Positions 16,620 through 25,056 of a DNA stretch of 52,265 nt are shown here, piece after piece. The translations under genes were made by a program, and so were the position numbers. The notes under the pieces are model-generated. The model ran no database searches. It was not told the DNA's origin and was given only the letters and a program-made list of their open reading frames with translations. The stretch is from contig NZ_JPVN01000021.1 of the NCBI RefSeq assembly GCF_000772945.1, forward strand, positions 1-52,265, given 5' to 3'. The stretch's first letter is position 1. Each line of letters starts with the position of its first letter. The stretch comes from Ureibacillus manganicus DSM 26584. GTDB lineage: Bacteria > Bacillota > Bacilli > Bacillales_A > Planococcaceae.

Positions 16620-17441
16620 TTATTCTTCTTCCAGTAAAAACTCATTATTTTTTGAGAGTGGTGAAAAAATAGTTGGGTGAAGAATATTTGCTAGTTTATT
16701 TAAACCGAGTAATAATCTTGGTGATGGTCTACAATACAATGATTCTTCTAGAATGTAAAGTTCATTGTTTTTAATTGCATTTATTTTTTCCGACTGCGGG
16801 CGATTTAGAATAACTTTTGGATTAACCCTTTCCTTTTGAACTCCAACCCAAGCAATGCACATCACATCTGGATTTCTTTTTTTTACTTCCTCCCAATCTG
16901 TTTGAACACTCGCTTGTTCTTTATCCCGAAATACATTGATACCACCAGATAGCTCACTCAATTCTGTTAACCAATTAGTAGCACCAGGAGTAAAAATAGG
17001 TTTTGCCCACCATTCCCAGTAAATCGTTTTAGGGTGATCGATTTGCTTTGATAACTTATGATAGTTTTCAAGAATCAACGTGTATTTTTCATACAACCGT
17101 TGTGCTTTTTCTTCCGAATTCGTCACTTTACCAACGAATAATAGACTTTCTCCAATCTCTGTTAATGTCTGAGGGTTAGGTACGATAGTATATGGTATGT
17201 TTCTCTTTTTCAGCTCGTCGATGTTTCGTTCCATTCCTGGTACAGAGAGCGAAGCTAACACTAAGTCTGGCTCTAGCTTTTCGACTTTGTCCATATCAAT
17301 ATTCAAATCAGGACCTAACCTTGGTAATGCTTGAACATCACTTGGCCAATCTGAGAAATTATCTACACCTATTAACGAAGAAGTCAATCCTAAGTAAGCT
17401 ACTAATTCTGTATTACTTGGACATATCGATATTAATTTCAT
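16620..17441 (-). CDS. Leaderless BtuF-like cobalamin/cobinamide-binding protein
   Basis: This type III periplasmic-binding-fold protein of 273 residues resembles BtuF, with SICPSNTELVAYLGL, LGPDLNIDMDKVEKLEPDLVLAS, IYWEWWAKPIFTPGATNWLTEL and CRPSPRLLLGL. It has neither a signal peptide nor a lipobox: the fold starts at residue 2, so the protein should stay in the cytoplasm. The frame opens at 17459, but AAAGGGG lies just before the ATG at 17441. It is the last gene of the cobalamin locus. A role in holding corrinoids inside the cell for CobU/CbiZ/CobS is possible but inferred. The locus also has a proper lipoprotein BtuF at its head. Confidence 0.8.
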   Translation of the reverse strand: MKLISICPSNTELVAYLGLTSSLIGVDNFSDWPSDVQALPRLGPDLNIDMDKVEKLEPDLVLASLSVPGMERNIDELKKRNIPYTIVPNPQTLTEIGESLLFVGKVTNSEEKAQRLYEKYTLILENYHKLSKQIDHPKTIYWEWWAKPIFTPGATNWLTELSELSGGINVFRDKEQASVQTDWEEVKKRNPDVMCIAWVGVQKERVNPKVILNRPQSEKINAIKNNELYILEESLYCRPSPRLLLGLNKLANILHPTIFSPLSKNNEFLLEEE

Positions 17442-17478
17442 ATACAAACCCCTTTTCATTAGTTTGAATACAGTAAAT

Positions 17479-17907
17479 TTATTTTAGTCTCCTTGATAAG
17501 CCATTCCATACATATTCTACTTGGACTGCAAATTGAGCAGCATCCTGTGCAATCCATCCAGCAATATCTCTTAGCCTCCTGTCATCCTTGTCGATTGGTA
17601 CAATTCCCTTTCCAATATCTAACATAATAAGAACGACTCTGTTATTTCTTTTTTCTTCTTCCTCAATCAGTATTTGAAAAAGGGCTTTGAATTCTTTTCG
17701 AATGTCGTCATTGTTCTCAATCTTCTTAAGACAAGAAGCAATCCATTGTTCCCATCCCTCTAACACTAATGTTGTCCCTTCCAACCACTCTGTTCTCCAA
17801 TCTTCTACCATATCTCCCTCATAAGCAGATACCCAGCTGAAAGTTCTGTTTCTTTCCCTTACTATTTTTCTTTTTCCTGAAAAGGCACCACCGATAACGA
17901 GTTGCAT
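17479..17907 (-). CDS. Degenerate CobU-like nucleotide-binding protein
   Basis: The 142-residue product resembles CobU (adenosylcobinamide kinase/guanylyltransferase) at both ends: a P-loop-like GGAFSGKRKIV and a C-terminal LDIGKGIVPIDKDDRRLRDIAGWIAQDAAQ, matching the GMGIVP...RRFRDLLG region of CobU. The Walker A Ser/Thr is replaced by Arg, and the middle with the guanylylated histidine is rewritten, so catalysis by the known mechanism is doubtful. The longer frame from 17976 is rejected because AAAGGGGG sits 7-8 bases before the ATG at 17907. It overlaps the CobC gene by about 46 bases. A complete CobU is encoded three genes upstream, so this may be a regulatory or scaffold paralogue. Confidence 0.7.
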   Translation of the reverse strand: MQLVIGGAFSGKRKIVRERNRTFSWVSAYEGDMVEDWRTEWLEGTTLVLEGWEQWIASCLKKIENNDDIRKEFKALFQILIEEEEKRNNRVVLIMLDIGKGIVPIDKDDRRLRDIAGWIAQDAAQFAVQVEYVWNGLSRRLK

Positions 17908-18497
17908 ACCCATTCCCCCTTTTGTCTGACCAAAGTTAAATGAATACCATGTCCGTGTGGGACAGAAAGATCCCAAAAATCTGTTGAAGATACAAAACTC
18001 GAGACTAAATAGCGAATCACTCCACCATGGGTCATAATTAGAAATGTCTCTTTACCATTTTGGATCGATTGAATGGATTGATGTAATAAGTCTTGAATAA
18101 ATGAGTCTATTCTAGCTTTGAATGTATCGGCTGACTCTCCATTTGGTATAGAATGCTCCTCCCAATTATTGAGCCAATCTTGATAAGTCCGGTCGTCCTT
18201 AAGCTCGTTATAAGTTTTTCCTTCCCAGTCTCCAAAATTAATTTCTCTTAATCTTGTGTCTACTGAATGCTGTGATGGAATATTCATATAAGCTAAAGTT
18301 TCACGGCACCGTCGCAAATCACTCGTAAAGACTTGGTCAAAACTAATTTCCATCAACTCTTTTTGAAGCTTATTTAGCTGAGTTAGCTCGCTAATTAATA
18401 CTCCTCGATCAGTGTGCCCTAAGTACCTTTTTTCCTTATTCCAATCTGTTATACAATGACGAACGAGAAATAAATCCACGTAATGGCTAGTCCCCAT
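17862..18497 (-). CDS. cobC: Histidine phosphatase, probable alpha-ribazole phosphatase
   Basis: This enzyme of the phosphoglycerate-mutase superfamily is predicted to dephosphorylate alpha-ribazole-5-phosphate or adenosylcobalamin phosphate in the nucleotide loop branch. The 211 residues show the catalytic histidine in LVRHCITDWN (the usual RHG reads RHC), the second arginine in TSDLRRCRETL, the acid residue in INFGDWEGKTY and the second histidine in MTHGGVIRYL. GAAGGAGG lies 7 bases before the ATG at 18497, which fixes the start even though it overlaps cobS by 49 bases. The assignment to cobalamin synthesis rests on its position between cobS and the CobU-like gene. Confidence 0.85.
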   Translation of the reverse strand: MGTSHYVDLFLVRHCITDWNKEKRYLGHTDRGVLISELTQLNKLQKELMEISFDQVFTSDLRRCRETLAYMNIPSQHSVDTRLREINFGDWEGKTYNELKDDRTYQDWLNNWEEHSIPNGESADTFKARIDSFIQDLLHQSIQSIQNGKETFLIMTHGGVIRYLVSSFVSSTDFWDLSVPHGHGIHLTLVRQKGEWVCNSLSVVPFQEKEK

Positions 18498-19213
18498 AAT
18501 TCGCCTCCTTCAATCGCTGTACCTAATAAATCTCCATTTGTACCTTTAAACGTACGGAACACCCAAGCTCCAAATAATCCAATAAATAAAATATATCCAG
18601 GTAAAAAATACAAAAAGTCATTAAAGAAAAATAAAAGTGCTAGTACTGGAATCATCGCGTACAAACAATCATAACGGTTCACATTTTTCTTCCATTCCCA
18701 TGCCAACCCTTGTTGTTTTGCAGTCGGTAGAAAAATCATTAAAACAACCGCACCTAAACGAGAAAAGCACAAAATGAGAATAAAGAAATAGATTGGAATC
18801 CCTGACTCTAGTAAAAAATAAATCAATAATATTTTCCAAGCTAATAAAAATAGTAAAGCAATAATTCCAAAGCTTCCGACATGGGAGTCTTTCATAATCT
18901 CCCATTTTCTTTCAAGGGAAGCATTTGAACCTACTGCATCTGCTACATCCATCCATCCATCTAGGTGGAGACCTCCAGTAATCCACACCCATAAGGAAAT
19001 AATAAGTAAGGTCATGATAGGTAAAGGAAGGGATGATTCTAGTAACATGTAAATAATAGTGATGATGAAGCCTAGAACTGCGCCGACAAGCGGATAACTT
19101 CTTATTGCCCATCTACTAGTATATTTGTTCCAAGGGCATTGAAAGGGAACGGGAATTCGTGTTAGAAATTGAACAGCAAGTAAAAAGCCATATACTGCTT
19201 GCTTCACAACCAT
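18449..19213 (-). CDS. cobS: Adenosylcobinamide-GDP ribazoletransferase (cobalamin synthase)
   Basis: This integral membrane enzyme joins adenosylcobinamide-GDP to alpha-ribazole (phosphate), the last condensation of the pathway. The 254 residues have FLLAVQFLTRIPVP at the start, the metal-binding signature GGLHLDGWMDVADAVG, and about six membrane segments. The end (GGELWGLAITWIYF) is hydrophobic. The start overlaps the cobU stop by 10 bases with AAGGGGG upstream, indicating coupled translation. It partners with CobU, CobT and CobC in the same operon. Confidence 0.93.
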   Translation of the reverse strand: MVVKQAVYGFLLAVQFLTRIPVPFQCPWNKYTSRWAIRSYPLVGAVLGFIITIIYMLLESSLPLPIMTLLIISLWVWITGGLHLDGWMDVADAVGSNASLERKWEIMKDSHVGSFGIIALLFLLAWKILLIYFLLESGIPIYFFILILCFSRLGAVVLMIFLPTAKQQGLAWEWKKNVNRYDCLYAMIPVLALLFFFNDFLYFLPGYILFIGLFGAWVFRTFKGTNGDLLGTAIEGGELWGLAITWIYFSFVIV

Positions 19214-19758
19214 TTAACCCCCTTCCAATATGTTGGAATTCCTGCCTGAACCTCAACAACAATTTCTGATTGCTCAATAATCGCTTGATGTAGTTGCTGT
19301 AAGTAGTACATATATGTAATTACAGAATCATGAGGATTTGGAATCCCTACATTTACATCATTAGAAACAATTATGAGGTGAAAGTGTTTTTTACGTGCTA
19401 AGTTTAAACAGGTGGAAATTACACTTTCTAATTTTTCCAAACTATAATTCAAATCAAAAATGACATTACTTACCCATATTGTTAAACAGTCTAGTAGAAT
19501 AACATCACACTTTTTGCAATTTGAAAGAATATGTTCGATGTCAAAGGGCTCTTCAATTGTTTTCCACGTATGTCTTCTATCTTGCTGGTGAATTCGAATT
19601 CGATCTACCATTTCATCATCGCTTTTTTTAGCAGTAGCAATGTAATAAAGTGAGCTACTTTCTTTTTCCCTCACTGATTTGTTATATAAGGAAAGAGCAG
19701 TTTGCTCAGCGAAAGAACTTTTACCAGATCTTACACCTCCAGAAATAAATAGAATCAT
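19204..19758 (-). CDS. cobU: Adenosylcobinamide kinase / adenosylcobinamide-phosphate guanylyltransferase
   Basis: This bifunctional cytoplasmic enzyme phosphorylates adenosylcobinamide and transfers GMP from GTP to it. The 184 residues carry the intact P-loop GGVRSGKSSFAE, DRIRIHQQDRRHTWKTIEEP with the guanylylated histidine region, and LLDCLTIWVSN as Walker B. The C-terminus is truncated in style: the usual GMGIVP-RxFRD tail is replaced by NVGIPNPHDSVITYMYYLQQLHQAI. That tail is kept in the neighbouring degenerate CobU-like protein, so the two could be compared for division of labour. The ATGA start overlaps the preceding gene. Confidence 0.9.
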   Translation of the reverse strand: MILFISGGVRSGKSSFAEQTALSLYNKSVREKESSSLYYIATAKKSDDEMVDRIRIHQQDRRHTWKTIEEPFDIEHILSNCKKCDVILLDCLTIWVSNVIFDLNYSLEKLESVISTCLNLARKKHFHLIIVSNDVNVGIPNPHDSVITYMYYLQQLHQAIIEQSEIVVEVQAGIPTYWKGVKWL

Positions 19759-20840
19759 GATTCATTTCTCCAATTCTGAAGAACCGCTATCAACCGCTCA
19801 TTTTCTTCTTTTGCCCTAATGGCAATACGTAAAAATTCACCATTTAGTCCTTTAAAATTATGAGTATGACGTGTTAAGATTCCGTGCTCTAATAAAAAAT
19901 AAAAAAGTTCTTCAGTTCGCTTTGGATGCTTCTTATCTCGCAAAAGATAAAAGTTTACTTGTGTAGGAGATATATAGAAATCCAATTCTGCTAGGATTCC
20001 ATGTACAGACTCTGATTGTTCACTAAGCCAAGCTCTAGTATTTTCAAGAAAAGAGCCATCTTCTAGTAGTTTTGGAATAACAGCATCTACTAATGAGTTA
20101 ACGCTCCATGGAATTTGTTCGTTTTTTAATACGTTTATAATGGTAGGTTGAGCCAGTATATATCCAATTCTTAGCCCAGGGATCGTATATAATTTTGTTA
20201 ACGAACGCAGTAATATTAAATTTGGATACGAAGCTAACCAAGTTGAAAGACTAGGAATGGAGGTCGGTAGAAAATCGACAAAAGCTTCATCTACCACTAT
20301 ATAAGTCTCCGTTTTTTTTCCTTCTTCTAAATATAACTGCAAATCTTCTTCAGCGATCACCGTTCCAGTTGGATTATTCGGGCGACAAAGGAAGATAACA
20401 TCATTTTCCTTTATCTTTTCTTTAATTACTGAGGTTGGTAAATTAAAACTATTTTCTTGTTCATAAAAAATATCTTCCACATCAATATCGTAGTGTTTAC
20501 ACGCTCGTTCATACTCCGAGAAGGTAGGGTGAACAATTACCGCTTTCTTATTTTCAAAATATTTTGCTACCAAAAAAATTGCCTCGGCTCCCCCATTCGT
20601 TAGTAGAACATTATCTTGTTCTACCCCTTCATGATCGGCTATCGATAGGATGCTTTTTGAATAAGAAGGGTCTGGATAACGAGTAATCTTCTCATAATGC
20701 TCGTCTAATGTAGCCTTTAACCAAGAAGGAGGACCTAAAGGGTTTAAATTTGCACTAAAATCAAGCAATTCCCTATCCATTTTAATATTGAAGAGTTGTT
20801 TTAATTTTTCTGGCTGTCCACCATGATTTGGCCAATTCAT
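19755..20840 (-). CDS. cobD: L-threonine-O-3-phosphate decarboxylase
   Basis: This PLP enzyme of histidinol-phosphate aminotransferase fold makes (R)-1-amino-2-propanol phosphate, the linker joined to cobyric acid by CbiB. The 361 residues open with the diagnostic NWPNHGGQPEKL and DFSANLNPLGPP. The cofactor region includes LCRPNNPTGTVI, VVDEAFVDF and RSLTKLYTIPGLRIGY with the Schiff-base lysine, and it ends with FLRIAIRAKEEN carrying the carboxylate arginine. The ATG at 20840 has better spacing to GAGGTG than the one 3 bases upstream. Named after Salmonella CobD; in Pseudomonas nomenclature cobD refers to the next gene. Confidence 0.9.
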   Translation of the reverse strand: MNWPNHGGQPEKLKQLFNIKMDRELLDFSANLNPLGPPSWLKATLDEHYEKITRYPDPSYSKSILSIADHEGVEQDNVLLTNGGAEAIFLVAKYFENKKAVIVHPTFSEYERACKHYDIDVEDIFYEQENSFNLPTSVIKEKIKENDVIFLCRPNNPTGTVIAEEDLQLYLEEGKKTETYIVVDEAFVDFLPTSIPSLSTWLASYPNLILLRSLTKLYTIPGLRIGYILAQPTIINVLKNEQIPWSVNSLVDAVIPKLLEDGSFLENTRAWLSEQSESVHGILAELDFYISPTQVNFYLLRDKKHPKRTEELFYFLLEHGILTRHTHNFKGLNGEFLRIAIRAKEENERLIAVLQNWRNES

Positions 20841-20858
20841 CATTTCACCTCGTTTAAA

Positions 20859-21839
20859 CTACCTACACAAAAGGAGGATACATACCTCTATCACCAAAAA
20901 TACAATCCATCCTCCATGCATATATATAATTGTCTTTTTTATATCTGAACGTACTAATTCTCTTAATGGATCTCCAAGGTATGCCCTTTTTGATTTTTTT
21001 CCTCTATAATAATTAACTCCACCTAACTGAATTCCCATTAAGCCAGCAATCATAGATTCTGACCACCCGCTATTTGGACTTGGGTGTTTCCGCGCATCTC
21101 TCCATGTTACTCTCCATCCATTCTTCTTCTTAGAGCCTTTAATTACAAAGGATGCAAGCCACATCGAAAGTGCTGTTATTCTTGCAGGAACCCAATTTAC
21201 GATATCATCAAGTCTCGCAGAGGCCCACCCAAATTCAATATATTTATCATTTTTATACCCAACCATGGAATCAAGCGTATTAATGGCTCGGTACACCATC
21301 GCGAGCGGTGCTCCACCTATCATTGCCCAAAATAATGGTGCTGTTATGCCATCGACTGTATTCTCTGCAACAGTCTCCACCGTTCCTCTAACGATTTCAC
21401 TTTCTGGTAAGTTTGCTGTATCACGACCTACAATCATACTAAGCATTCGTCTAGCTTCGATCAAATTGCCATTCGTTAGTGGAGATAAGACATTATTAGC
21501 AGCAGACGATAGACCTTTCGCTGCAATAGTCGTTGAAATTAAATAGATTTGAACGATCGTACCAACAACAGGGTGGATATGATACACGATATAGAGGAGA
21601 GATACTGTTAGGAGGAATACTGTTAAAACAACTGTTACGGTAAGACCAATTCCCTTTCCTTTTCTATACTTTCCTTTATTCCATCTCTTCTCCAAAAATG
21701 AGATTATCTTTCCCATTTGTACGACTGGATGTGGGATCCACTTAGGTTCTCCTATCCACAAATCTAATAGAATTGCAGCAACTAAGATCGTACATGAAAT
21801 TAAAACTGGATCATATATTACCCCCCCACTAAACAGCAT
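20859..21839 (-). CDS. cbiB: Adenosylcobinamide-phosphate synthase (membrane amide ligase)
   Basis: CbiB couples cobyric acid to aminopropanol phosphate in the membrane. The 326 residues include LLDLWIGEPKWIPHPVVQMGK, the motif GRDTANLPESEIVRGTVETVAENTVDGITAPLFWA and YRAINTLDSMVGYKNDKY, all hallmarks of CbiB, together with four or more membrane segments. The gene starts one base into the cobQ stop codon, and the best RBS is a weak AAAGGA. The order cobQ-cbiB-threonine-phosphate decarboxylase places the three steps from cobyrinate diamide to cobinamide phosphate side by side. Confidence 0.93.
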   Translation of the reverse strand: MLFSGGVIYDPVLISCTILVAAILLDLWIGEPKWIPHPVVQMGKIISFLEKRWNKGKYRKGKGIGLTVTVVLTVFLLTVSLLYIVYHIHPVVGTIVQIYLISTTIAAKGLSSAANNVLSPLTNGNLIEARRMLSMIVGRDTANLPESEIVRGTVETVAENTVDGITAPLFWAMIGGAPLAMVYRAINTLDSMVGYKNDKYIEFGWASARLDDIVNWVPARITALSMWLASFVIKGSKKKNGWRVTWRDARKHPSPNSGWSESMIAGLMGIQLGGVNYYRGKKSKRAYLGDPLRELVRSDIKKTIIYMHGGWIVFLVIEVCILLLCR

Positions 21840-23380
21840 TATTTTTTATCCTTTTCTTTCGTTTCATTATGTTTAATCTCTACTTTTTGGAAATCGGTAA
21901 GTAATTTATGAATTCGTTCTATTTGAATATTTTCTCGAACCACCTTGGCTAATAATTCAAAGCTTGCTTCCCTTTTTTGGGCAAAAGATGCGCGATTACG
22001 AATCGGCTCTAACCCTTTTTTAAACCTTATCTCATTAAGTAAGATCTCTCGTAATAAGTCATTATGGAAAATTCCATGTAAGTAAGTTCCAAAAATTTGC
22101 TTGTCTCTCGTCATTGCCCCTTCATTTCGACCAGGAAGCTGAATAAAATGGCTACACTCATCTTCAAAGTAAGATTCACCCATATGAATCTCGTACCCCG
22201 AAACTGGGATGTTTTCTTCCCCGAATCTTGCTATTCCTTTTGAGTGAACAGTTGTTTTAGTTGGAGTCATCTTAGTCTTCAAGGGAATAAGCCGTAATCC
22301 TTCAACCTTCATATGTACTGATTCAATCTGGTAATTATCCTCAATACTATTCCCTAACATTTGGTATCCACCGCATATACCAACTATTACCATCTCTTTC
22401 TGTACTAAGTCCATAATTCTATTTGCAAGTCCTGAACTGTGTAGAAACATCATATCTTCAATCGTATTTTTACTACCAGGTAAAATGAGTAAATCAGGAG
22501 CACCTAAATCATTTACACTATTTACAAAACGAACGTGACAATCAGGTTCCTCAAAAAAAGGATCTATATCGGTAAAATTAGAAATTAACGGGAGACGTAT
22601 TACAGCAATATCAAGTTCCTTCGAGGCATCTAGTTTAGAAGTGTATTGGTTTAACACAACTGAGTCCTCTGCTTCAATTATTAAATTGTCGATATAAGGA
22701 ACAACACCTAAAATCGGAACGCCAGTATATTCTTCAAACCAATTTAACCCTGGCTCTAATAATGATACATCTCCTCTAAATTTGTTAATGATAACACCAA
22801 TCACTCTTTTTCGGTCCTCAGGTTCTAGAAGTTGTAAGGTTCCAACTAAACTGGCAAAAACCCCACCTTTTTCTATATCTCCGACTAAAATCACTGGTGC
22901 ATTTGCAATGTTTGCGACCCTCATGTTTACAAGTTCACGGTCATTTAAGTTAACTTCCGCAGGACTCCCTGCCCCTTCAATGACAATACGTTCATAACTA
23001 GCAGACAATCTGTCATAAGAGTCTCTAATTATTTTTAAGCCTTGCTGAAAAAAATCTTCTCGATATTCTCCTGCCTTCATGTTTTTAAAGGGCTCACCAT
23101 GTACAACGATTTGTGATTGGTAGTTTCCTGTTGGCTTAATCAGAATTGGGTTCATGTCTGTTGTCGCAATAATACCTGCTGCTTCAGCTTGAACTCCTTG
23201 AGCACGGCCGATTTCTTTCCCATCAATCGTGATATAAGAGTTTAAAGACATATTTTGTGATTTAAAAGGAGCTGTTTTAAAACCATCCTGGACAAATATA
23301 CGGCATAAAGCTGTAACAATGGCACTTTTTCCAGCATCTGAATGAGTACCTTGAATCATTAAAGGAACTGCTTTTCTCAT
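21839..23380 (-). CDS. cobQ: Adenosylcobyric acid synthase (glutamine-hydrolysing)
   Basis: This cytoplasmic amidotransferase amidates four carboxyls of adenosylcobyrinate a,c-diamide (CbiP in other naming). Of 513 residues, the N-terminal half is a dethiobiotin-synthetase-like ATPase (IQGTHSDAGKSAIVTALCRI, KSQNMSLNSYIT, GAGSPAEVNL). The C-terminal glutaminase has GICGGYQMLG with the cysteine nucleophile and TYLHGIFHND with the histidine. Start after TAAGGAG. Length is typical (about 500). It shares fold but not step with CbiA upstream. Confidence 0.95.
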   Translation of the reverse strand: MRKAVPLMIQGTHSDAGKSAIVTALCRIFVQDGFKTAPFKSQNMSLNSYITIDGKEIGRAQGVQAEAAGIIATTDMNPILIKPTGNYQSQIVVHGEPFKNMKAGEYREDFFQQGLKIIRDSYDRLSASYERIVIEGAGSPAEVNLNDRELVNMRVANIANAPVILVGDIEKGGVFASLVGTLQLLEPEDRKRVIGVIINKFRGDVSLLEPGLNWFEEYTGVPILGVVPYIDNLIIEAEDSVVLNQYTSKLDASKELDIAVIRLPLISNFTDIDPFFEEPDCHVRFVNSVNDLGAPDLLILPGSKNTIEDMMFLHSSGLANRIMDLVQKEMVIVGICGGYQMLGNSIEDNYQIESVHMKVEGLRLIPLKTKMTPTKTTVHSKGIARFGEENIPVSGYEIHMGESYFEDECSHFIQLPGRNEGAMTRDKQIFGTYLHGIFHNDLLREILLNEIRFKKGLEPIRNRASFAQKREASFELLAKVVRENIQIERIHKLLTDFQKVEIKHNETKEKDKK

Positions 23381-23438
23381 TACGCATTAACTCCTTATTT
23401 CTTAACTTGGGGCGTATCAGTCTACTATTTTGACTACA

Positions 23439-23990
23439 TTAAAACTCTATCCCTTTTACAGCCGGAATGCCCTCATCGTAGTAATGTTTTTCTGAGTCAA
23501 TTACCGAAACTAGGTCCGCTACATCTTTAATTTCCTGTTTCGCATTTCTTCCAGTAATAACTAGGTGCACATGTGTTGGCTTTTTATTAATTAAATCCAT
23601 TACTTCGTTTAGTGGTAAAACATCGTCGATGGGAAAGGTATCAATTGAAAGTGCATTGTTCAACTCATCTAAGATAACTAAATCGTACTCCCCACTCATA
23701 ACAGCGTCCCTAGCTTGTGGCCATCCGATTCTTAGTGCTTCTCTATGTTCTTCTGGGGTTTTCGTCCATGTAAATCCAATACCAAGCTGAATCATCTCAA
23801 CCCCTAACTTTTGCAAAGCAATTTGTTCTCCATAGGAACGCTGGGGTGATTTTATAAACTGAAATATCTTTACGCTTAACCCTCTTCCTACCGCTCTCAG
23901 TGCTAGTCCTACAGCAGCTGTTGTTTTCCCTTTTCCATCACCCGAATACACAAGTGTTAATCCTTTTTTATTTTCATTTTCTTGTTCCAT
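23439..23990 (-). CDS. cobO: Cob(I)yrinic acid a,c-diamide adenosyltransferase
   Basis: This CobA/CobO/BtuR-type ATP:corrinoid adenosyltransferase has 183 residues. The P-loop is GDGKGKTTAAVGLALRA, followed by FIKSPQRSYGE, the VILDELNNALS segment as Walker B, and HVHLVITGRNAKQEI. It installs the upper adenosyl ligand and so serves both late synthesis and salvaged cobinamide. Start after TGGAGGTAAACC. Separate from the PduO-type adenosyltransferases by sequence. Confidence 0.93.
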   Translation of the reverse strand: MEQENENKKGLTLVYSGDGKGKTTAAVGLALRAVGRGLSVKIFQFIKSPQRSYGEQIALQKLGVEMIQLGIGFTWTKTPEEHREALRIGWPQARDAVMSGEYDLVILDELNNALSIDTFPIDDVLPLNEVMDLINKKPTHVHLVITGRNAKQEIKDVADLVSVIDSEKHYYDEGIPAVKGIEF

Positions 23991-24008
23991 GGTTTACCTC
24001 CATAATAG

Positions 24009-25052
24009 TTAGTTTTTACCAGATATTCCTGCAGAATCAAAAGTGGCCATTTCCTTTAGCATCAATGTAGCTGATTGTATAATCGGATAGGTAATAGCTG
24101 CTCCAGTTCCTTCACCTAATCTAAGATCTAAATCAATAATCGGTTTCTTCCCTAATAAAGTAAGGGCTATTCTATGTCCTGGTTCAACTGATTGGTGTGT
24201 AGCAACCATATAATCAAAGGCATTAGAAGAAATCTCCTTTGCGAGCAATGCTGCGACTGTACAAATAAACCCATCAATAAGAATTGGTACTCTATTGCTA
24301 GCAGCAGCAAGCATTGCTCCTGCCATCCCGGCGATTTCAAGCCCCCCTACCTTGGCGATGATATCTATAGGATCATGCGGATTTGGATTACGTTTTTGAA
24401 GTGACTGTTCTATAACCTTTATTTTATGTAACAAGCCTTCCTGCGAAATACCAGTTCCAAAACCAACTAATGAAGACACATCACTATTACTAAGAACAGC
24501 TAAAATTGCACTACTCGAAGTCGTATTTCCAATCCCCATCTCCCCAAGTATGAGCGACTTGGCTCCTTTTTTGATCATATCGCAGCCTTGTTCATAACCT
24601 ACCTCAATTGCTCTTTCGGCTTCTTCACGGGTCATCGCATCCTCTAAGTAAAAATTGGCAGTGCCATAACGTATCTTTCTATTTATTAAACTCTTATGTT
24701 CAATATCACTCGCAACCCCAATGTCGATGATGTTGATGTATGAACCTATTTGTTTACCAAAGACATTAATTCCTGCCCCTCCATTTAGAAAGTTGTAAAC
24801 CATTTGCTCGGTCACGGCTTGCGGGTAGGCTGAAACACCTTCTTCAGTTATGCCATGATCCGCAGCAAAAACAAGAATACCTGCTGGCGCTATACTTGGA
24901 AATGCTTCATTTTTCATTTCAGCTAATTCAATTGCTAGTTCCTCTAATCTACCTAGACTTCCAAGTGGCTTTGCCAATCTATTAATATATTCATATACTT
25001 GTTTCCCCATTTCCTTATTTGCATTTGGAATGGAATAGTTTTTCTTTATCAT
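24009..25052 (-). CDS. cobT: Nicotinate-nucleotide:dimethylbenzimidazole phosphoribosyltransferase
   Basis: CobT makes alpha-ribazole phosphate from nicotinate mononucleotide and a lower-ligand base. The 347 residues include LGRLEELAIELA, VFAADHGITEEGVSAYPQ, LGEMGIGNTTSSSA and the catalytic glutamate in LRLGEGTGAA. It starts after AGGAGGTAATCTC, 5 bases after the cbiA stop. No bluB is present here, so dimethylbenzimidazole must come from elsewhere in the genome or from the medium. Confidence 0.95.
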   Translation of the reverse strand: MIKKNYSIPNANKEMGKQVYEYINRLAKPLGSLGRLEELAIELAEMKNEAFPSIAPAGILVFAADHGITEEGVSAYPQAVTEQMVYNFLNGGAGINVFGKQIGSYINIIDIGVASDIEHKSLINRKIRYGTANFYLEDAMTREEAERAIEVGYEQGCDMIKKGAKSLILGEMGIGNTTSSSAILAVLSNSDVSSLVGFGTGISQEGLLHKIKVIEQSLQKRNPNPHDPIDIIAKVGGLEIAGMAGAMLAAASNRVPILIDGFICTVAALLAKEISSNAFDYMVATHQSVEPGHRIALTLLGKKPIIDLDLRLGEGTGAAITYPIIQSATLMLKEMATFDSAGISGKN

Positions 25053-25056
25053 GAGA

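Noticed and set aside
17479..17976. Upstream start at 17976 for the CobU-like gene
   Set aside because: The extra residues are translated CobC codons in another frame and lack a ribosome site, while AAAGGGGG fits the ATG at 17907.
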